Below, piece after piece: positions 7,613 to 15,815 of a stretch of 64,000 nucleotides of DNA. Origin of the DNA: an uncultured Myxococcales bacterium (lineage in GTDB: Bacteria > Myxococcota > Myxococcia > Myxococcales > Myxococcaceae); contig CALJKW010000010.1 of NCBI GenBank assembly GCA_937980205.1, forward strand, positions 1 through 64,000. Reading direction: 5' to 3'. The notes under the pieces were generated by a model. The model worked only from the letters and a program-made list of their open reading frames with translations, did not search any database and had not been told where the DNA came from. Numbering within the stretch: position 1 is the stretch's first letter; every line of letters begins with the position of its first letter. The translations under genes were made by a program, and so were the position numbers.

Positions 7613-8403
7613 CGAGATCCTCCTGCGAGCGTCACCGACACCGCGACCTTCATCGGGCCGTCCCGCTTGAAGCCCACCTGCAGCGAGCCCGCCGGGCCGC
7701 TCGCGTCGAGCTTCGGCAGCCCGCTCTCCTCCGACCGCTTCACGTCCCAGCCCTGCTTCTGAAGGCCCGTGCGCCAGGCCTCGGCGAGGTCGTCGGGCGT
7801 CCGGTTCGCGAAGCTGCCGAGCCACACCTGCCGGCCGCCCGCGCCCAGGTCGAACGCGACGCCGCCCTCGGCGCCCGCCACGACCGGGAGCCCCGCGGGC
7901 ACCGCGGCCGCGCCGTCGAGCATCTTCTCGGGCCAGCTCGTCGACGGGAACACGAGCGTCTCTTCGCTCTGCCGCAGCACCGAGATGAGGTGCAGGCGGT
8001 GATCCGTGATGTCCATGTAGCCGACCCAGCCGGCGAACGGGCTGTACTGGTGGCCGACGGCGAGCTTGCCCTTGGCGATGAACTCCTTCTCGTAGAACGA
8101 CAGCACCTGCTCGATGTCGTCGGTCGTCGAGAACCACGCGATGTCCTGGTGCGCGCCCGACGAGAGGTGGCGCGCGTTCGCGCCCGGGTACTGCGGCAGG
8201 CCCTCGAGCGCCGCGAGCTTCACCGGGCCCGCCTTCTCCGGCGGCGCCTCGGGGGGCACGAACTCCACCGCGGGGAGCTGATCGGCGGCGTCCTGCAGCC
8301 GCTCGAGCTCCTCGGCGTCGCGCGCCTCGCGCCAGAGCGCGAGCGCGGTTCCACCGACCACGCCCACGACCGCCGTGACGACGAGCAGGCGCAGCGGGTT
8401 CAT
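7609..8403 (-). CDS. Anchored protein of unknown function in the Tad-like cluster
   Basis: 264 residues. The N-terminal helix (LRLLVVTAVVGVVGGTALALW) is an uncleaved anchor or signal; residues 25-60 are acidic and Pro-rich. The remainder is a globular region with YPGANARHLSSG, a segment typical of small proteins that bear a 'yPga' motif and are secreted, then FSTTDDIEQVLSFYEKEF and two beta-rich halves. Such 'YPGA...tsd.peevlaFYr..l' sequences occur in many uncharacterised Myxococcota and Acidobacteriota lipoproteins. It overlaps both neighbours by 4 nt. Function is unknown; periplasmic location is inferred. Confidence 0.7.
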   Translation of the reverse strand: MNPLRLLVVTAVVGVVGGTALALWREARDAEELERLQDAADQLPAVEFVPPEAPPEKAGPVKLAALEGLPQYPGANARHLSSGAHQDIAWFSTTDDIEQVLSFYEKEFIAKGKLAVGHQYSPFAGWVGYMDITDHRLHLISVLRQSEETLVFPSTSWPEKMLDGAAAVPAGLPVVAGAEGGVAFDLGAGGRQVWLGSFANRTPDDLAEAWRTGLQKQGWDVKRSEESGLPKLDASGPAGSLQVGFKRDGPMKVAVSVTLAGGSR

Positions 8404-9446
8404 CGCGGCTCCGCCGTCATGCCCATGTAGAAGCGCCCGCGCGCGCGGTGCGTCGCCTGCACCGGGTTCTGCTCCCAGTCCAACCACGGCGATGGGTAGA
8501 ACGCGTTGTCGATGCGGCCGCCGGGCGCGGTCTGGTACGAGACGTTCGCGGACATCAGGTTGTCGCTGAACGGCGTGTCGACCGGCAGCAGCGCGAGCGG
8601 GCTGATGAGCTGATCGCGCACGCCCATGCCGACGTACAGCATCGCGGCGCCGTAGGCGGCCATACCCATCGGCGTCCAGTAGATGCTGTTCACGCGCCGC
8701 TGCAGCACGCCGGTGCCGGGCGGGTTCACGTTCGCGACCGTCGTCTGCGCCCACGGGTCGTGGAGCACGGAGAAGCGCTCCATCACGAGCGGGTACGTGT
8801 TCGCCGCCGACTCTCCGCGGTGGCCGTGCACGTCGCCGGAGAGCTGCTTCGCGCGCGTGGTGTCGACGTTGCTGAAGCTGCTGAACAGCTTCTGCGGCAG
8901 GAAGTAGTTGAGCACTCCGACGCGCGCCGAGCAGTACACCTCGCCGCCGCGGTGAACCTCGTCCCTGAAGCTGCCGATCATCCCGAACGGGTCGGTGTAG
9001 CCGGCGCCGGTGTCCGCATCCATGCCGCAGCCGATCTCCTGCGCGAGCTGCGTGTCCCAGCACGCGTGCGCGCTCACCGCGCGGTGGTGCGTCGAGTCGT
9101 TGCAGTCGTAGTTCGGGTCGTACGAGTTGTACGCCGCGGTGTGGTCGCACCACATCAGCCGCGCGTAGACGGCCGGGGCGTTGCCGGTGCGGCCTCCGAC
9201 CGCCTGGCTCTGCAGCGCGTTCACGCGGGCCTTGTCGAAGCGCACGGTGTCGACGTTCGCGTTGCGGTTGAACCGCTCGTAGTTGAGCGCGTGCCAGTCC
9301 CACGGCGTCGAGACGACCGCCGCCTGACCCATGAGCTGGTGCCGCAACAGGTCGTGCAGGAAGAGGGTGTAGAGGAACACCGGCACGAGCACGATCATGA
9401 GCAACGCGAGCTCCGTCGTCGCCGCGCCGCGTTCGCGCCGACTCAC
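8400..9446 (-). CDS. TadE-like pseudopilin with large C-terminal domain
   Basis: 348 residues. The N-terminus VSRRERGAATTELALLMIVLVPVF contains G-AATT-E, the G-x4-E prepilin-peptidase site of TadE/F pseudopilins, followed directly by the hydrophobic assembly helix. The rest is much longer than ordinary TadE (about 190 residues): it has many Asn, Asp and Tyr residues and six or more cysteines (MWCDHTAAY, YDCNDS, ACWDT, IGCGM, VYCSA), suggesting a disulfide-bonded extracellular domain displayed on a pilus tip. The GTG at 9446 overlaps the previous stop by 4 nt. The pilus role is inferred from the leader and neighbours; no secretion ATPase is in the window. Confidence 0.75.
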   Translation of the reverse strand: MSRRERGAATTELALLMIVLVPVFLYTLFLHDLLRHQLMGQAAVVSTPWDWHALNYERFNRNANVDTVRFDKARVNALQSQAVGGRTGNAPAVYARLMWCDHTAAYNSYDPNYDCNDSTHHRAVSAHACWDTQLAQEIGCGMDADTGAGYTDPFGMIGSFRDEVHRGGEVYCSARVGVLNYFLPQKLFSSFSNVDTTRAKQLSGDVHGHRGESAANTYPLVMERFSVLHDPWAQTTVANVNPPGTGVLQRRVNSIYWTPMGMAAYGAAMLYVGMGVRDQLISPLALLPVDTPFSDNLMSANVSYQTAPGGRIDNAFYPSPWLDWEQNPVQATHRARGRFYMGMTAEPR

Positions 9447-10990
9447 GGGTCCCTCCCGTCGACCGGGCCGCCGATCGCCATCGCCGCGCCGGTGAGATCT
9501 CCCGCCGCGGTGAGCACCGTGGCCGCCTCGACGTTGCGGAAGGGGTGCAGCTTCGCCTTCCAGTACGGGTCGAACGCCGTCGGCGGCATCTGCCAGTTGT
9601 CGGGGCGGTGGAAGTAGACCATCGCCTTCGACAGCCCCGTCGCCGGGTCTCGCGGCACGAAGTCGAGCACGCCGCTGCCGCGCGCTCCGTCGCTGAAGAT
9701 GAGCTTGCCGTCCTGGCCGATCTCCCAGGGGCCGCGGTTGCAGTTCTGCATGTCGCGCAGGCTCTGCTGGAAGACGCCGTAGACGCGCGCCTGGCCGAAG
9801 TCTTCGTTCCGGCGCGGGTCCGAGCGGAAGTTCACGAAGCACTCGCCCGTGGTCAGGCAGCCGATCGGGTTGTCGATGCGCGCGAAGCCGCGCCACTCGC
9901 CGTGACGGCCGGTGTGACCGCCGGTCGGGCGGTGCGCTCCGCCGTTGTTGTTCGAGTACACCTCGCCGCTGAACGGGAAGAAGCCGGGCGGCGTGTCGCG
10001 GAAGAACGACGTCAAGAGGCCGTTCTCGGTGCCGCAGATGGTCTCGCCGGTGCCGTTCGCCTGGTTGCCGTCGCACTGCGCGCGGGTCGTGCCGGGGATC
10101 ACCTTGCCGCCGCCGCCGAAGACCACCGGCACGGTGAAGCCCTGCCGCTGGATGCCGGTCATCAGGTCCTGCAGCACGCGCGGGTGCATCAGCATCGGGA
10201 AGGGGATGTTGCGGTTCTTCGGGAAGTCGCCGCGCGCGGCGTTCGCCACGTTCGAGATGACGCGGCTGCGCGCGCGCAGCGAGCTCGGCCGGCGGCCCGC
10301 GATGCACATGAAGTCGATCGGCGAGCCTTCGAGCGCGCAGGCGAACTCGCGCACGTTGAGCGCGGCGACGCCGAGCGGCAGCTGCGACGAGCACGGCGCG
10401 TTGATGTCGTGCAGCGAGTCGAGCCCGTTTCCGCGCAGCACGTTCAGGGTGTGGAGCGTGACCGACTGCTGCGTCGTCCACACGAAGTCGATCAGCATCG
10501 AGTACAGGCGCACCGCGAAGTTGAAGCGGGCCTCGAGCCCCTGCAGCGCGCGGTTGTAGCGGTTCGCCTCGCGACTGAAGCGCGCCGCGATGATGCCGGC
10601 CTCGATGGCATGCGCGAGGTCGTCCCACTGGCAGGAGGGACACGTCGACGCGAAGCTCGCCATCTCCCAGCCGACGATCTCGATGAAGTTCCACATGCCG
10701 GCCTGCATCGCGTTGGCCGTCATCGTCATCGCCGCGTGGTACGCGTGCAGCGTCATGATCGACACCGCCGACGCCGCGGTCGCGCGGTTCGAATACGCGT
10801 AGAAGTTCATCGCGCGCGCCTGCACCGTGGCCATCGAGTAGGCCATCGCGTCGCTGTGCGACTGCAGGCGGATCTTCTCGTGAATGGCGCGCGTCAGCGT
10901 GAAGCTCAGGACCAGCATCAGCGCGAGCACGAGCATCGTCACCGCGCCGAGCGCCATCACCTGGCCCTTGCCGGCTTTGAGCTTCTTCAT
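9443..10990 (-). CDS. TadG-like pilus-associated protein
   Basis: 515 residues. The N-terminal KAGKGQVMALGAVTMLVLAL helix (residues 8-33) resembles the Tad/TadG N-terminal region, with a Gly-Gln but no Glu at position +5, as in TadG, which is not processed. A long region of alpha-helix follows (AIHEKIRLQSHSDAMAYSMATVQARAMNFYAYSNRA, broken here only for description), which is characteristic of TadG-like proteins in delta-type bacteria. The C-terminal half is extracellular-looking, with CPSC, CSSQ, CALEGS, CIAGR, CGTENG and CLTTGECF cysteines. The ATG at 10990 is preceded by a possible earlier ATG at 11023 inside the upstream gene. Four-nt overlaps at both ends. Confidence 0.72.
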   Translation of the reverse strand: MKKLKAGKGQVMALGAVTMLVLALMLVLSFTLTRAIHEKIRLQSHSDAMAYSMATVQARAMNFYAYSNRATAASAVSIMTLHAYHAAMTMTANAMQAGMWNFIEIVGWEMASFASTCPSCQWDDLAHAIEAGIIAARFSREANRYNRALQGLEARFNFAVRLYSMLIDFVWTTQQSVTLHTLNVLRGNGLDSLHDINAPCSSQLPLGVAALNVREFACALEGSPIDFMCIAGRRPSSLRARSRVISNVANAARGDFPKNRNIPFPMLMHPRVLQDLMTGIQRQGFTVPVVFGGGGKVIPGTTRAQCDGNQANGTGETICGTENGLLTSFFRDTPPGFFPFSGEVYSNNNGGAHRPTGGHTGRHGEWRGFARIDNPIGCLTTGECFVNFRSDPRRNEDFGQARVYGVFQQSLRDMQNCNRGPWEIGQDGKLIFSDGARGSGVLDFVPRDPATGLSKAMVYFHRPDNWQMPPTAFDPYWKAKLHPFRNVEAATVLTAAGDLTGAAMAIGGPVDGRDP

Positions 10991-11775
10991 TCGCCACCCC
11001 GCTTCGGGAAGGGGATGTGGCACTCGTTGCTCGTCGGCAGCGCGAACCCCGAGCGCGCCGGGTACAGATCCGACATCATCCGCATCGCGTAGGACGCGCG
11101 CAGCGGCAGCGTGTAGCCCAGGCCCGCAGCCGCCATCGCGTCGTGGAGGAACCGCGCCTCACGCCGCCGCGCGGTGAAGTCCTGCTTGCCCAGCCGGGTG
11201 AGCCAGAGCAGCTCGGCGTCTTCCTGCCCGCGCGCGATCTTGTAGAGGATCATGTTCGCGAAGGGGATCGGCATCCGGTAGTTGAACGTCACCTCGATGC
11301 GCAGCTTGGTGCGGTCCGACGCGCGCCAGTCGGCCTGGGCGATGTTCAGCGGCGCGTCGAACTGAATCTCCTGCGCCGCGCGCCGCGCGACCGGGTCGAT
11401 GCCCGTCGTCGAGCGCACGTTGTTGCGCGTGGGCCCGCAGATGGTCACGTCGACCGGAGCGACCGCGAGCGCCATCGCGCGAACCAGCTGCACCTTCGTG
11501 ACGTACGAGACGGCGTCCGTCACCGGCATGACGTTCTCCCGGCCGTTGTCCTGCCAGGAGATCATCGGCAAGAGCGCCGCCGCCGCCGCGCGCCGCATCA
11601 CATCGCGGTCGGCGTGGTTCAGCGAGCCTGCGCGCACCGCCTTGTACGCCGCGTAGTGCGTCATCAGATGGGCCTGGTGGAGGAGCCCGAGCTGAATCGT
11701 CCCGAGCAGCAGGAACACGAAGAGCGGCATCACGATCGCCGTCTCCACGAGCGCCTGGCCGGAGTCCGACTTCAC
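10987..11775 (-). CDS. TadE-like pseudopilin
   Basis: 262 residues. The N-terminus VKSDSGQALVETAIVMPLFV has G-QALV-E, the Flp-type prepilin peptidase site, and then the PLFVFLLLGTIQLGLL helix typical of TadE. The exported part has the conserved AAYKAVRAGSL region that follows the helix in TadE family members ('aAR.gAr.a' position). Its stop overlaps the TadG-like start and its GTG start overlaps the FHA gene stop, both by 4 nt. It probably nucleates or caps a Flp-like pilus together with the second TadE-like protein downstream. Confidence 0.8.
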   Translation of the reverse strand: MKSDSGQALVETAIVMPLFVFLLLGTIQLGLLHQAHLMTHYAAYKAVRAGSLNHADRDVMRRAAAAALLPMISWQDNGRENVMPVTDAVSYVTKVQLVRAMALAVAPVDVTICGPTRNNVRSTTGIDPVARRAAQEIQFDAPLNIAQADWRASDRTKLRIEVTFNYRMPIPFANMILYKIARGQEDAELLWLTRLGKQDFTARRREARFLHDAMAAAGLGYTLPLRASYAMRMMSDLYPARSGFALPTSNECHIPFPKRGGE

Positions 11776-13370
11776 AGCGGGCCGCCGATCTGCTCGAGCA
11801 GCTCGCGCGTGATCGCGTGGCAGCGGTGCTCGCGCGTGGGGAAGTAGAGCAGCGCCTGCTGCAGCGTCGAGCGCGCGAGCTCGTAGTCGGGCCGCTTCGC
11901 CTGCATCATCTTCACGACCTCGAGCTGCATCGTGCTGCACTTCGCGTCGAGCTCGGCCGCCACCTCGCGCAGCCGCAGGCGCGACTCGGTGTACAGCGCC
12001 TCGGGCCGGCCCGACGGCATCGCCTCGAGCTTGAGCCACGCCTCGCGGTAGCCCTTCCACGCGCGGAAGCGGTTCTCGGGGCCGATCTCGCGCTGCTCCC
12101 ACGCCGTCTGCGCGCGCAGCATGTCTTCGTTCACCGTGACCAGCATCTCTTCCTGCGAGAGGTCGGGCAGCGCGACGATCTCGAGCCACACGTTCGCGAC
12201 GCGCCACGTCTCGTCGCCCGGCGGGTTCTTCACGTTGTCGAAGACCAGCGTGTTCGGTTCACCGCGCTTGAGCTGCGCCGCCGGCAGCACGACCTCGAGC
12301 TCGCGCTCGGTGTCGAGCGTGTCGGGGGGGACGAAGCCGAGCTCGGTGCCGTTCAGCGTGATGGAGACCTCGTCCTTCGTGATCTCCTTCGCCTGGTAGT
12401 GCACGACGCCAATGAGGCGCGTGGCGCCGACCGCGGTGAACTGGAACACCTTCTGATCGCGGCGCGGGTACATCACGCCGTCGCCGAGCCCGTAGCTCGC
12501 CTCCGCGGGCGCTGCGCCGGCAGTGAGGTCGTTCGGCTCGGGCGGCAGCTCGGCCTTCGGCTTCGGCATCAGCAGCGCCACGGAGCCCGCGACGATCGCC
12601 AGGCCGAAGACGCCGGCGCCGATCGAGATGCCCTTCCGCGCGCCCGGAGAAAGCTGCTTCCAGTTGTACGCGAGACGCCCGGCCGCGCCCTTCTTCTCGG
12701 CCTCGCGCTTCTCGCGCCGCTTGTCCGCCGCGCTCAGCGCGGGAGCCACGTCGCGGGTGTCCGCGTCGACGACCTTCGCTTCGGACTTTTTCGCGAGCGC
12801 GTCGCGCAGCTCCGGCGGAGGCTTCAAGATCGTCGCGTTCGGATCTTCCGCGGGCTGCATCGCCTGCATGTTTCGCGGCACGGTCGAGTCGTCGACCTTG
12901 GGGGCCTTCAGCACCGTCGAGTCGTCGGACGGCTGCTGCAGCGCAGTCTTGTCGGCGGGCGGCCGCGTCGCCTCGCCGTCGATGGGCTGCGAGATCGCGA
13001 AGTTCGGCGGCGGCTTCAGCATCGTCGCGTTCGCGTCGAGCGCGGGCAGCTCGGGCACGGGCTGCGTCGAGTCCATCATCAGCGGCGCGTTCGGCAGCGT
13101 GAACGTGTAGACGGTGTCGCCGATCGCGACGGTGTCGCCGCTCTTCAGCTCGACCGGCGCGGCGATCTTCGCGCCGTTGCGCTTGGTGCCGTTGCCGCTC
13201 TGCAGGTCTTCGACGTACCAGCGGTCAGAGCTCTTGTAGATGCGCGCGTGGCTGCGCGACGCGAGCGCGTCGGCGACGACCACGTCGTTGTCGGAGGTAC
13301 GGCCAAATCGGACTTCGGTCTTCTCGAATGGGAGCACGGTGGCTCCCAGCGTCAGCGTGAAGGTTGGCAT
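11772..13370 (-). CDS. FHA-domain membrane protein, first gene of the Tad-like chain
   Basis: 532 residues. Residues 1-95 form an FHA domain: VRFGRTSDNDVVV, ALASRSHARIY and DLQSGNGTKRNG supply the GR, S-x2-H and NGT motifs. Residues 100-215 are a low-complexity linker with repeated [NS]AT-[MI]-LKPPP and DDSTVLK motifs, rich in Thr and likely phosphorylation sites. A single transmembrane helix (about 255-280, ISIGAGVFGLAIVAGSVALL) is followed by an exported domain (beta-sandwich, then helices). ATG at 13370 begins directly at the FHA strand. FHA proteins head several secretion systems and Tad loci, acting as kinase-controlled assembly switches; here this is inference. Confidence 0.82.
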   Translation of the reverse strand: MPTFTLTLGATVLPFEKTEVRFGRTSDNDVVVADALASRSHARIYKSSDRWYVEDLQSGNGTKRNGAKIAAPVELKSGDTVAIGDTVYTFTLPNAPLMMDSTQPVPELPALDANATMLKPPPNFAISQPIDGEATRPPADKTALQQPSDDSTVLKAPKVDDSTVPRNMQAMQPAEDPNATILKPPPELRDALAKKSEAKVVDADTRDVAPALSAADKRREKREAEKKGAAGRLAYNWKQLSPGARKGISIGAGVFGLAIVAGSVALLMPKPKAELPPEPNDLTAGAAPAEASYGLGDGVMYPRRDQKVFQFTAVGATRLIGVVHYQAKEITKDEVSITLNGTELGFVPPDTLDTERELEVVLPAAQLKRGEPNTLVFDNVKNPPGDETWRVANVWLEIVALPDLSQEEMLVTVNEDMLRAQTAWEQREIGPENRFRAWKGYREAWLKLEAMPSGRPEALYTESRLRLREVAAELDAKCSTMQLEVVKMMQAKRPDYELARSTLQQALLYFPTREHRCHAITRELLEQIGGPL

Positions 13371-13874
13371 CGGCGCAGGGGGGCAGAGCATGGCCCAAGC
13401 CAGCCCCGGCGTCAGTCGTTACCGGTGTTTGTGGGGTCTCAAACGACCGCTGGACGCTTGATTTCCTGCGGCGCGCCTGCGCCGTTGTCTCGGGCCTGAG
13501 ACAACGACTCGGCGACGAGCCATCGTGCAGGACAACTCAAGGGCGCGCTCTCGCTGCGCGAGTCCAGTCAGCGATGCGGGCGAACGCATTTCTTCAGCCG
13601 GGCCATCTTCACCTCGGACGTGATCTCCCGGCGAGCGTGCGTGAACGTAACAGCCGGGTCCGTGAACCCCATTGCAAGCCAGTTGCACCAATGGAGAAGC
13701 GGCCGAAGGTTCGCTGCGCGCACCTTCTCGCGTTCCACAGCTCGACTCGCTTCTCGCAGCTCGCCCGCGTCTTGCCGCTGCGGCCCGCTACCGCCGCGGG
13801 GCGCCACGCCGTCTCAGACGGCATGTGCCGAAACGATACGTTCGAATGCGCGCGCATTGGGGAGGTCGGCGTGA
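13371..13874 (-). other. Non-coding or decayed stretch upstream of the Tad-like chain
   Basis: About 500 nt with no convincing gene. Open frames exist on both strands (for example plus 13364-13948) but have no family resemblance, Arg/Ala-biased composition and no start signal. The stretch holds a perfect hairpin, a short copy of the 3' end of the kinase gene that lies 800 nt further on, and presumably the promoter of the minus-strand chain starting at 13370. GC and codon bias are less regular than in the surrounding genes, suggesting relic sequence. Confidence 0.5.
13483..13506. terminator. Perfect 9-bp hairpin
   Basis: CGTTGTCTC at 13483-13491 pairs with GAGACAACG at 13498-13506 around the loop GGGCCT. 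No T-tract follows on either strand. On the minus strand it follows a short stretch resembling the kinase C-terminus, in the same relative place as the hairpin after the real kinase gene. Terminator or relic terminator. Confidence 0.5.
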
Positions 13875-14153
13875 TCATCTCCGACTTCGACGAAGCCGTA
13901 GGACTTCTTCTAGAAGTCTTGGGAGATCTTGCCGCGCGTGGGCAATAAAATCGTAGTCGGGAGCGGTGGCACCGGAAAGCTCAATGTCCGGTCCTCTGGC
14001 GTTGCCCTGCCCGGTCATGATGAAGCTGGATCCGCTCTCATGATCTCTCCCTTCGACGTAGGCTTTCCATGGACCTGGCGTCGCAGAATCACATCGCGCA
14101 CGAATTGCCTCGAGTTCCGTGTCAGACACTGCTTCGGTTTTTGATCGCGTCAT
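13875..14153 (-). CDS. Small protein of a phage/plasmid-type family (GPW...FIAxARxDxPRLL)
   Basis: 92 residues. The core pattern is LEAIRARCDSATPGPW near the N-terminus, then an Asp-rich middle and DYDFIAHARQDLPRLLEEV at the end. The arrangement 'R..ATpGPW ... D..FIAhAR.DlPrLl.ev..L' recurs in small proteins of actinobacterial phages, plasmids and genomic islands and is of unknown function. ATG at 14153; a GTG at 14129 (VSDTELEAIRA) would be equally natural. The gene stands alone in the only loosely packed region of the window, so it is probably a horizontally acquired cargo gene. Some of the translation past FIAHAR ends in an Arg-rich tail. Confidence 0.6.
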   Translation of the reverse strand: MTRSKTEAVSDTELEAIRARCDSATPGPWKAYVEGRDHESGSSFIMTGQGNARGPDIELSGATAPDYDFIAHARQDLPRLLEEVLRLRRSRR

Positions 14154-14291
14154 CGGTCGTTGGGGTTCTTCACGGTCGGGGTAAACAACCGCTCTGCGGT
14201 CTGTGTCGTAACTCTAGACAGCCTCGAGTGAACGGGGTTGTCCGCGGTTGGACTCGGTGTCACCTCCCGTTGGATGGATGACTTGGTCGCG

Positions 14292-14306
14292 GTCTCGCCT
14301 CGAGAC
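14292..14306 (-). terminator. Short hairpin after the kinase gene
   Basis: GTCTCG and CGAGAC (14292-14297 and 14301-14306) form a 6-bp stem with a 3-nt loop, 6 nt past the kinase stop codon. No run of T follows. It may be a weak or Rho-assisted terminator. A related longer hairpin lies at 13483-13506. Confidence 0.45.
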
Positions 14307-14311
14307 AACGC

Positions 14312-15790
14312 CTACTCGGCGACGATCCACCGCGCTGGGTCGAGGTCGGTGTGCCTCACGCTGATGTCCACCTTGTGAGGCCCCAGGCGCCGGCCATCGG
14401 GCGTCACCAGCACGACCTCGTGGGCTCCGACGCCGAGCTCGAGCCGCTTCGGAGCGAAGCCCATGCTCGCGCCGTCGACGAGGATCTCGGCGCGCTGCGC
14501 GGCGGCGCCGCCGATCATCAGCACTCCAGCGCCCTCGGCCTTCGGGGCCGGCGCCACCGCCGCCGGCTTCGGCGCGGGCTTCGGCTTCACCGGCGCCGCC
14601 ACCCGCGGCGGCTCGGGCGGCCGCGGAGCGGGCGGCGGAACCGCCGGCGGCTCCACCGCCGCGGGCTTCGGCTCGGCGACGGCGGCCACCACGGGCGCCT
14701 CGACCGCCGCCGGAGTGCTCGCCATCCACCAGTACGCCACCGCTCCGCTGAACAGCGTCGACGCGGCGAGCGCGACGTACGGCAGCACGCGTCGCGCGCT
14801 CCGGGGCGCCGGGCTCAGCGCGGTCGCGGTGCTGCCGGCCGCAGGTGCGTCCTCCGGAACCTCCTGCGGAGCGAGCAGCGCATCGAGCGCTCCGACGGCG
14901 CGCTTCGGCCTCGGCTTGAGCGGCGCCAGAAAGTCGCGCAGCGCCGAGCGCGGATCCTGGCTCATGCGCGCGTGCCGCAGCCGCGCCATCTCGGCGGCCA
15001 TCGCCTCGGCGCTCTTGAAGCGCTCGTCCTTGCTGCGCGAGATCGCCTTCGCGATCACGCCGGCGACGTCGGCGGGGATCCCAGGGTCGATCGGCAGCGG
15101 CTTGCCGATGAGCAGGTTCGTGAGGCGATCTTCCCCCGCGAGCGGCGTGGTGCCGGTGAACAGCGCGTGCAGCGCGCAGCCGAGCGCGAAGACGTCGGTG
15201 CGGCCGTCGACGTCTCCTCCGGTCGCCTGCTCGGGCGCCATGTACGCGGGCTTGCCGACGACTCCGCCGGTGGTGAGCGACGCGCGGTCTCGCGCCTTCG
15301 CCACTCCGAAGTCGGAGAGCTTCACGTCGCCCTCCCACGACACGAGCACGTTCTCGAGGCTCACGTCGCGGTGGACGATGTGCAGCGGCCGGCCGGCGTC
15401 GTCGCGCGCCGAGTGCGCAGACGCGAGGCCGTGCGCGACCTCGATGCAGATGTGCAGGCAGAGCTCGGGAGGAAGCGGAGTGCCGCGCTGCATCGCCTTC
15501 TCGTACACGTGGCGCGCGTCGATGCCGTCGATGAGCTCGAGCACCTGGAAGTACGCGCCCTCGTCCATGCCGAAGTCGAGCACCGAGACGATGTTCGCGT
15601 GATGGAGCCGCGAGGCGATGCGCGCCTCGTCCATGAAGCGGTTCTCCCACCCGGGAGCCTCCTGGCGCAGCATCCGCTTGATGGCGACGCGCCGCGCGAA
15701 CCCGTGCTCGCCCGCGAGCGTGCCTTCCCACACTTCGCCCATGCCGCCGCGGCCGATGAGCTTCACCAGTCGGTACTTGCCTGCTTGCAC
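14312..15790 (-). CDS. Ser/Thr protein kinase with membrane anchor and PEGA tail
   Basis: 492 residues. The kinase domain (about 5-275) is complete: glycine loop LIGRGGMGEVW, catalytic Lys38 in VAIKR, HRDVSLENV at 140-148, DFG at 160-162 and APE in YMAPEQ. A transmembrane helix (about 355-375, VLPYVALAASTLFSGAVAYWW) follows. Then comes a Pro/Ala-rich periplasmic linker and a C-terminal PEGA-like domain (AEILVDGASMGFAPKRLEL). GTG at 15790 starts two residues before GKYRLVKLIG; in-frame ATGs upstream (15838, 15904) would overlap the divergent gene. The next gene is divergent and only 25 nt away, and encodes another PEGA protein. Likely targets are the FHA proteins nearby. Confidence 0.9.
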   Translation of the reverse strand: MQAGKYRLVKLIGRGGMGEVWEGTLAGEHGFARRVAIKRMLRQEAPGWENRFMDEARIASRLHHANIVSVLDFGMDEGAYFQVLELIDGIDARHVYEKAMQRGTPLPPELCLHICIEVAHGLASAHSARDDAGRPLHIVHRDVSLENVLVSWEGDVKLSDFGVAKARDRASLTTGGVVGKPAYMAPEQATGGDVDGRTDVFALGCALHALFTGTTPLAGEDRLTNLLIGKPLPIDPGIPADVAGVIAKAISRSKDERFKSAEAMAAEMARLRHARMSQDPRSALRDFLAPLKPRPKRAVGALDALLAPQEVPEDAPAAGSTATALSPAPRSARRVLPYVALAASTLFSGAVAYWWMASTPAAVEAPVVAAVAEPKPAAVEPPAVPPPAPRPPEPPRVAAPVKPKPAPKPAAVAPAPKAEGAGVLMIGGAAAQRAEILVDGASMGFAPKRLELGVGAHEVVLVTPDGRRLGPHKVDISVRHTDLDPARWIVAE

Positions 15791-15815
15791 GCTTCTCGCA
15801 TTATGCGCGCGCGCA

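Noticed and set aside
13364..13948. 194-codon plus-strand frame
   Set aside because: No recognisable sequence, overlaps the FHA start region and the small phage-type gene; composition unlike real genes here.
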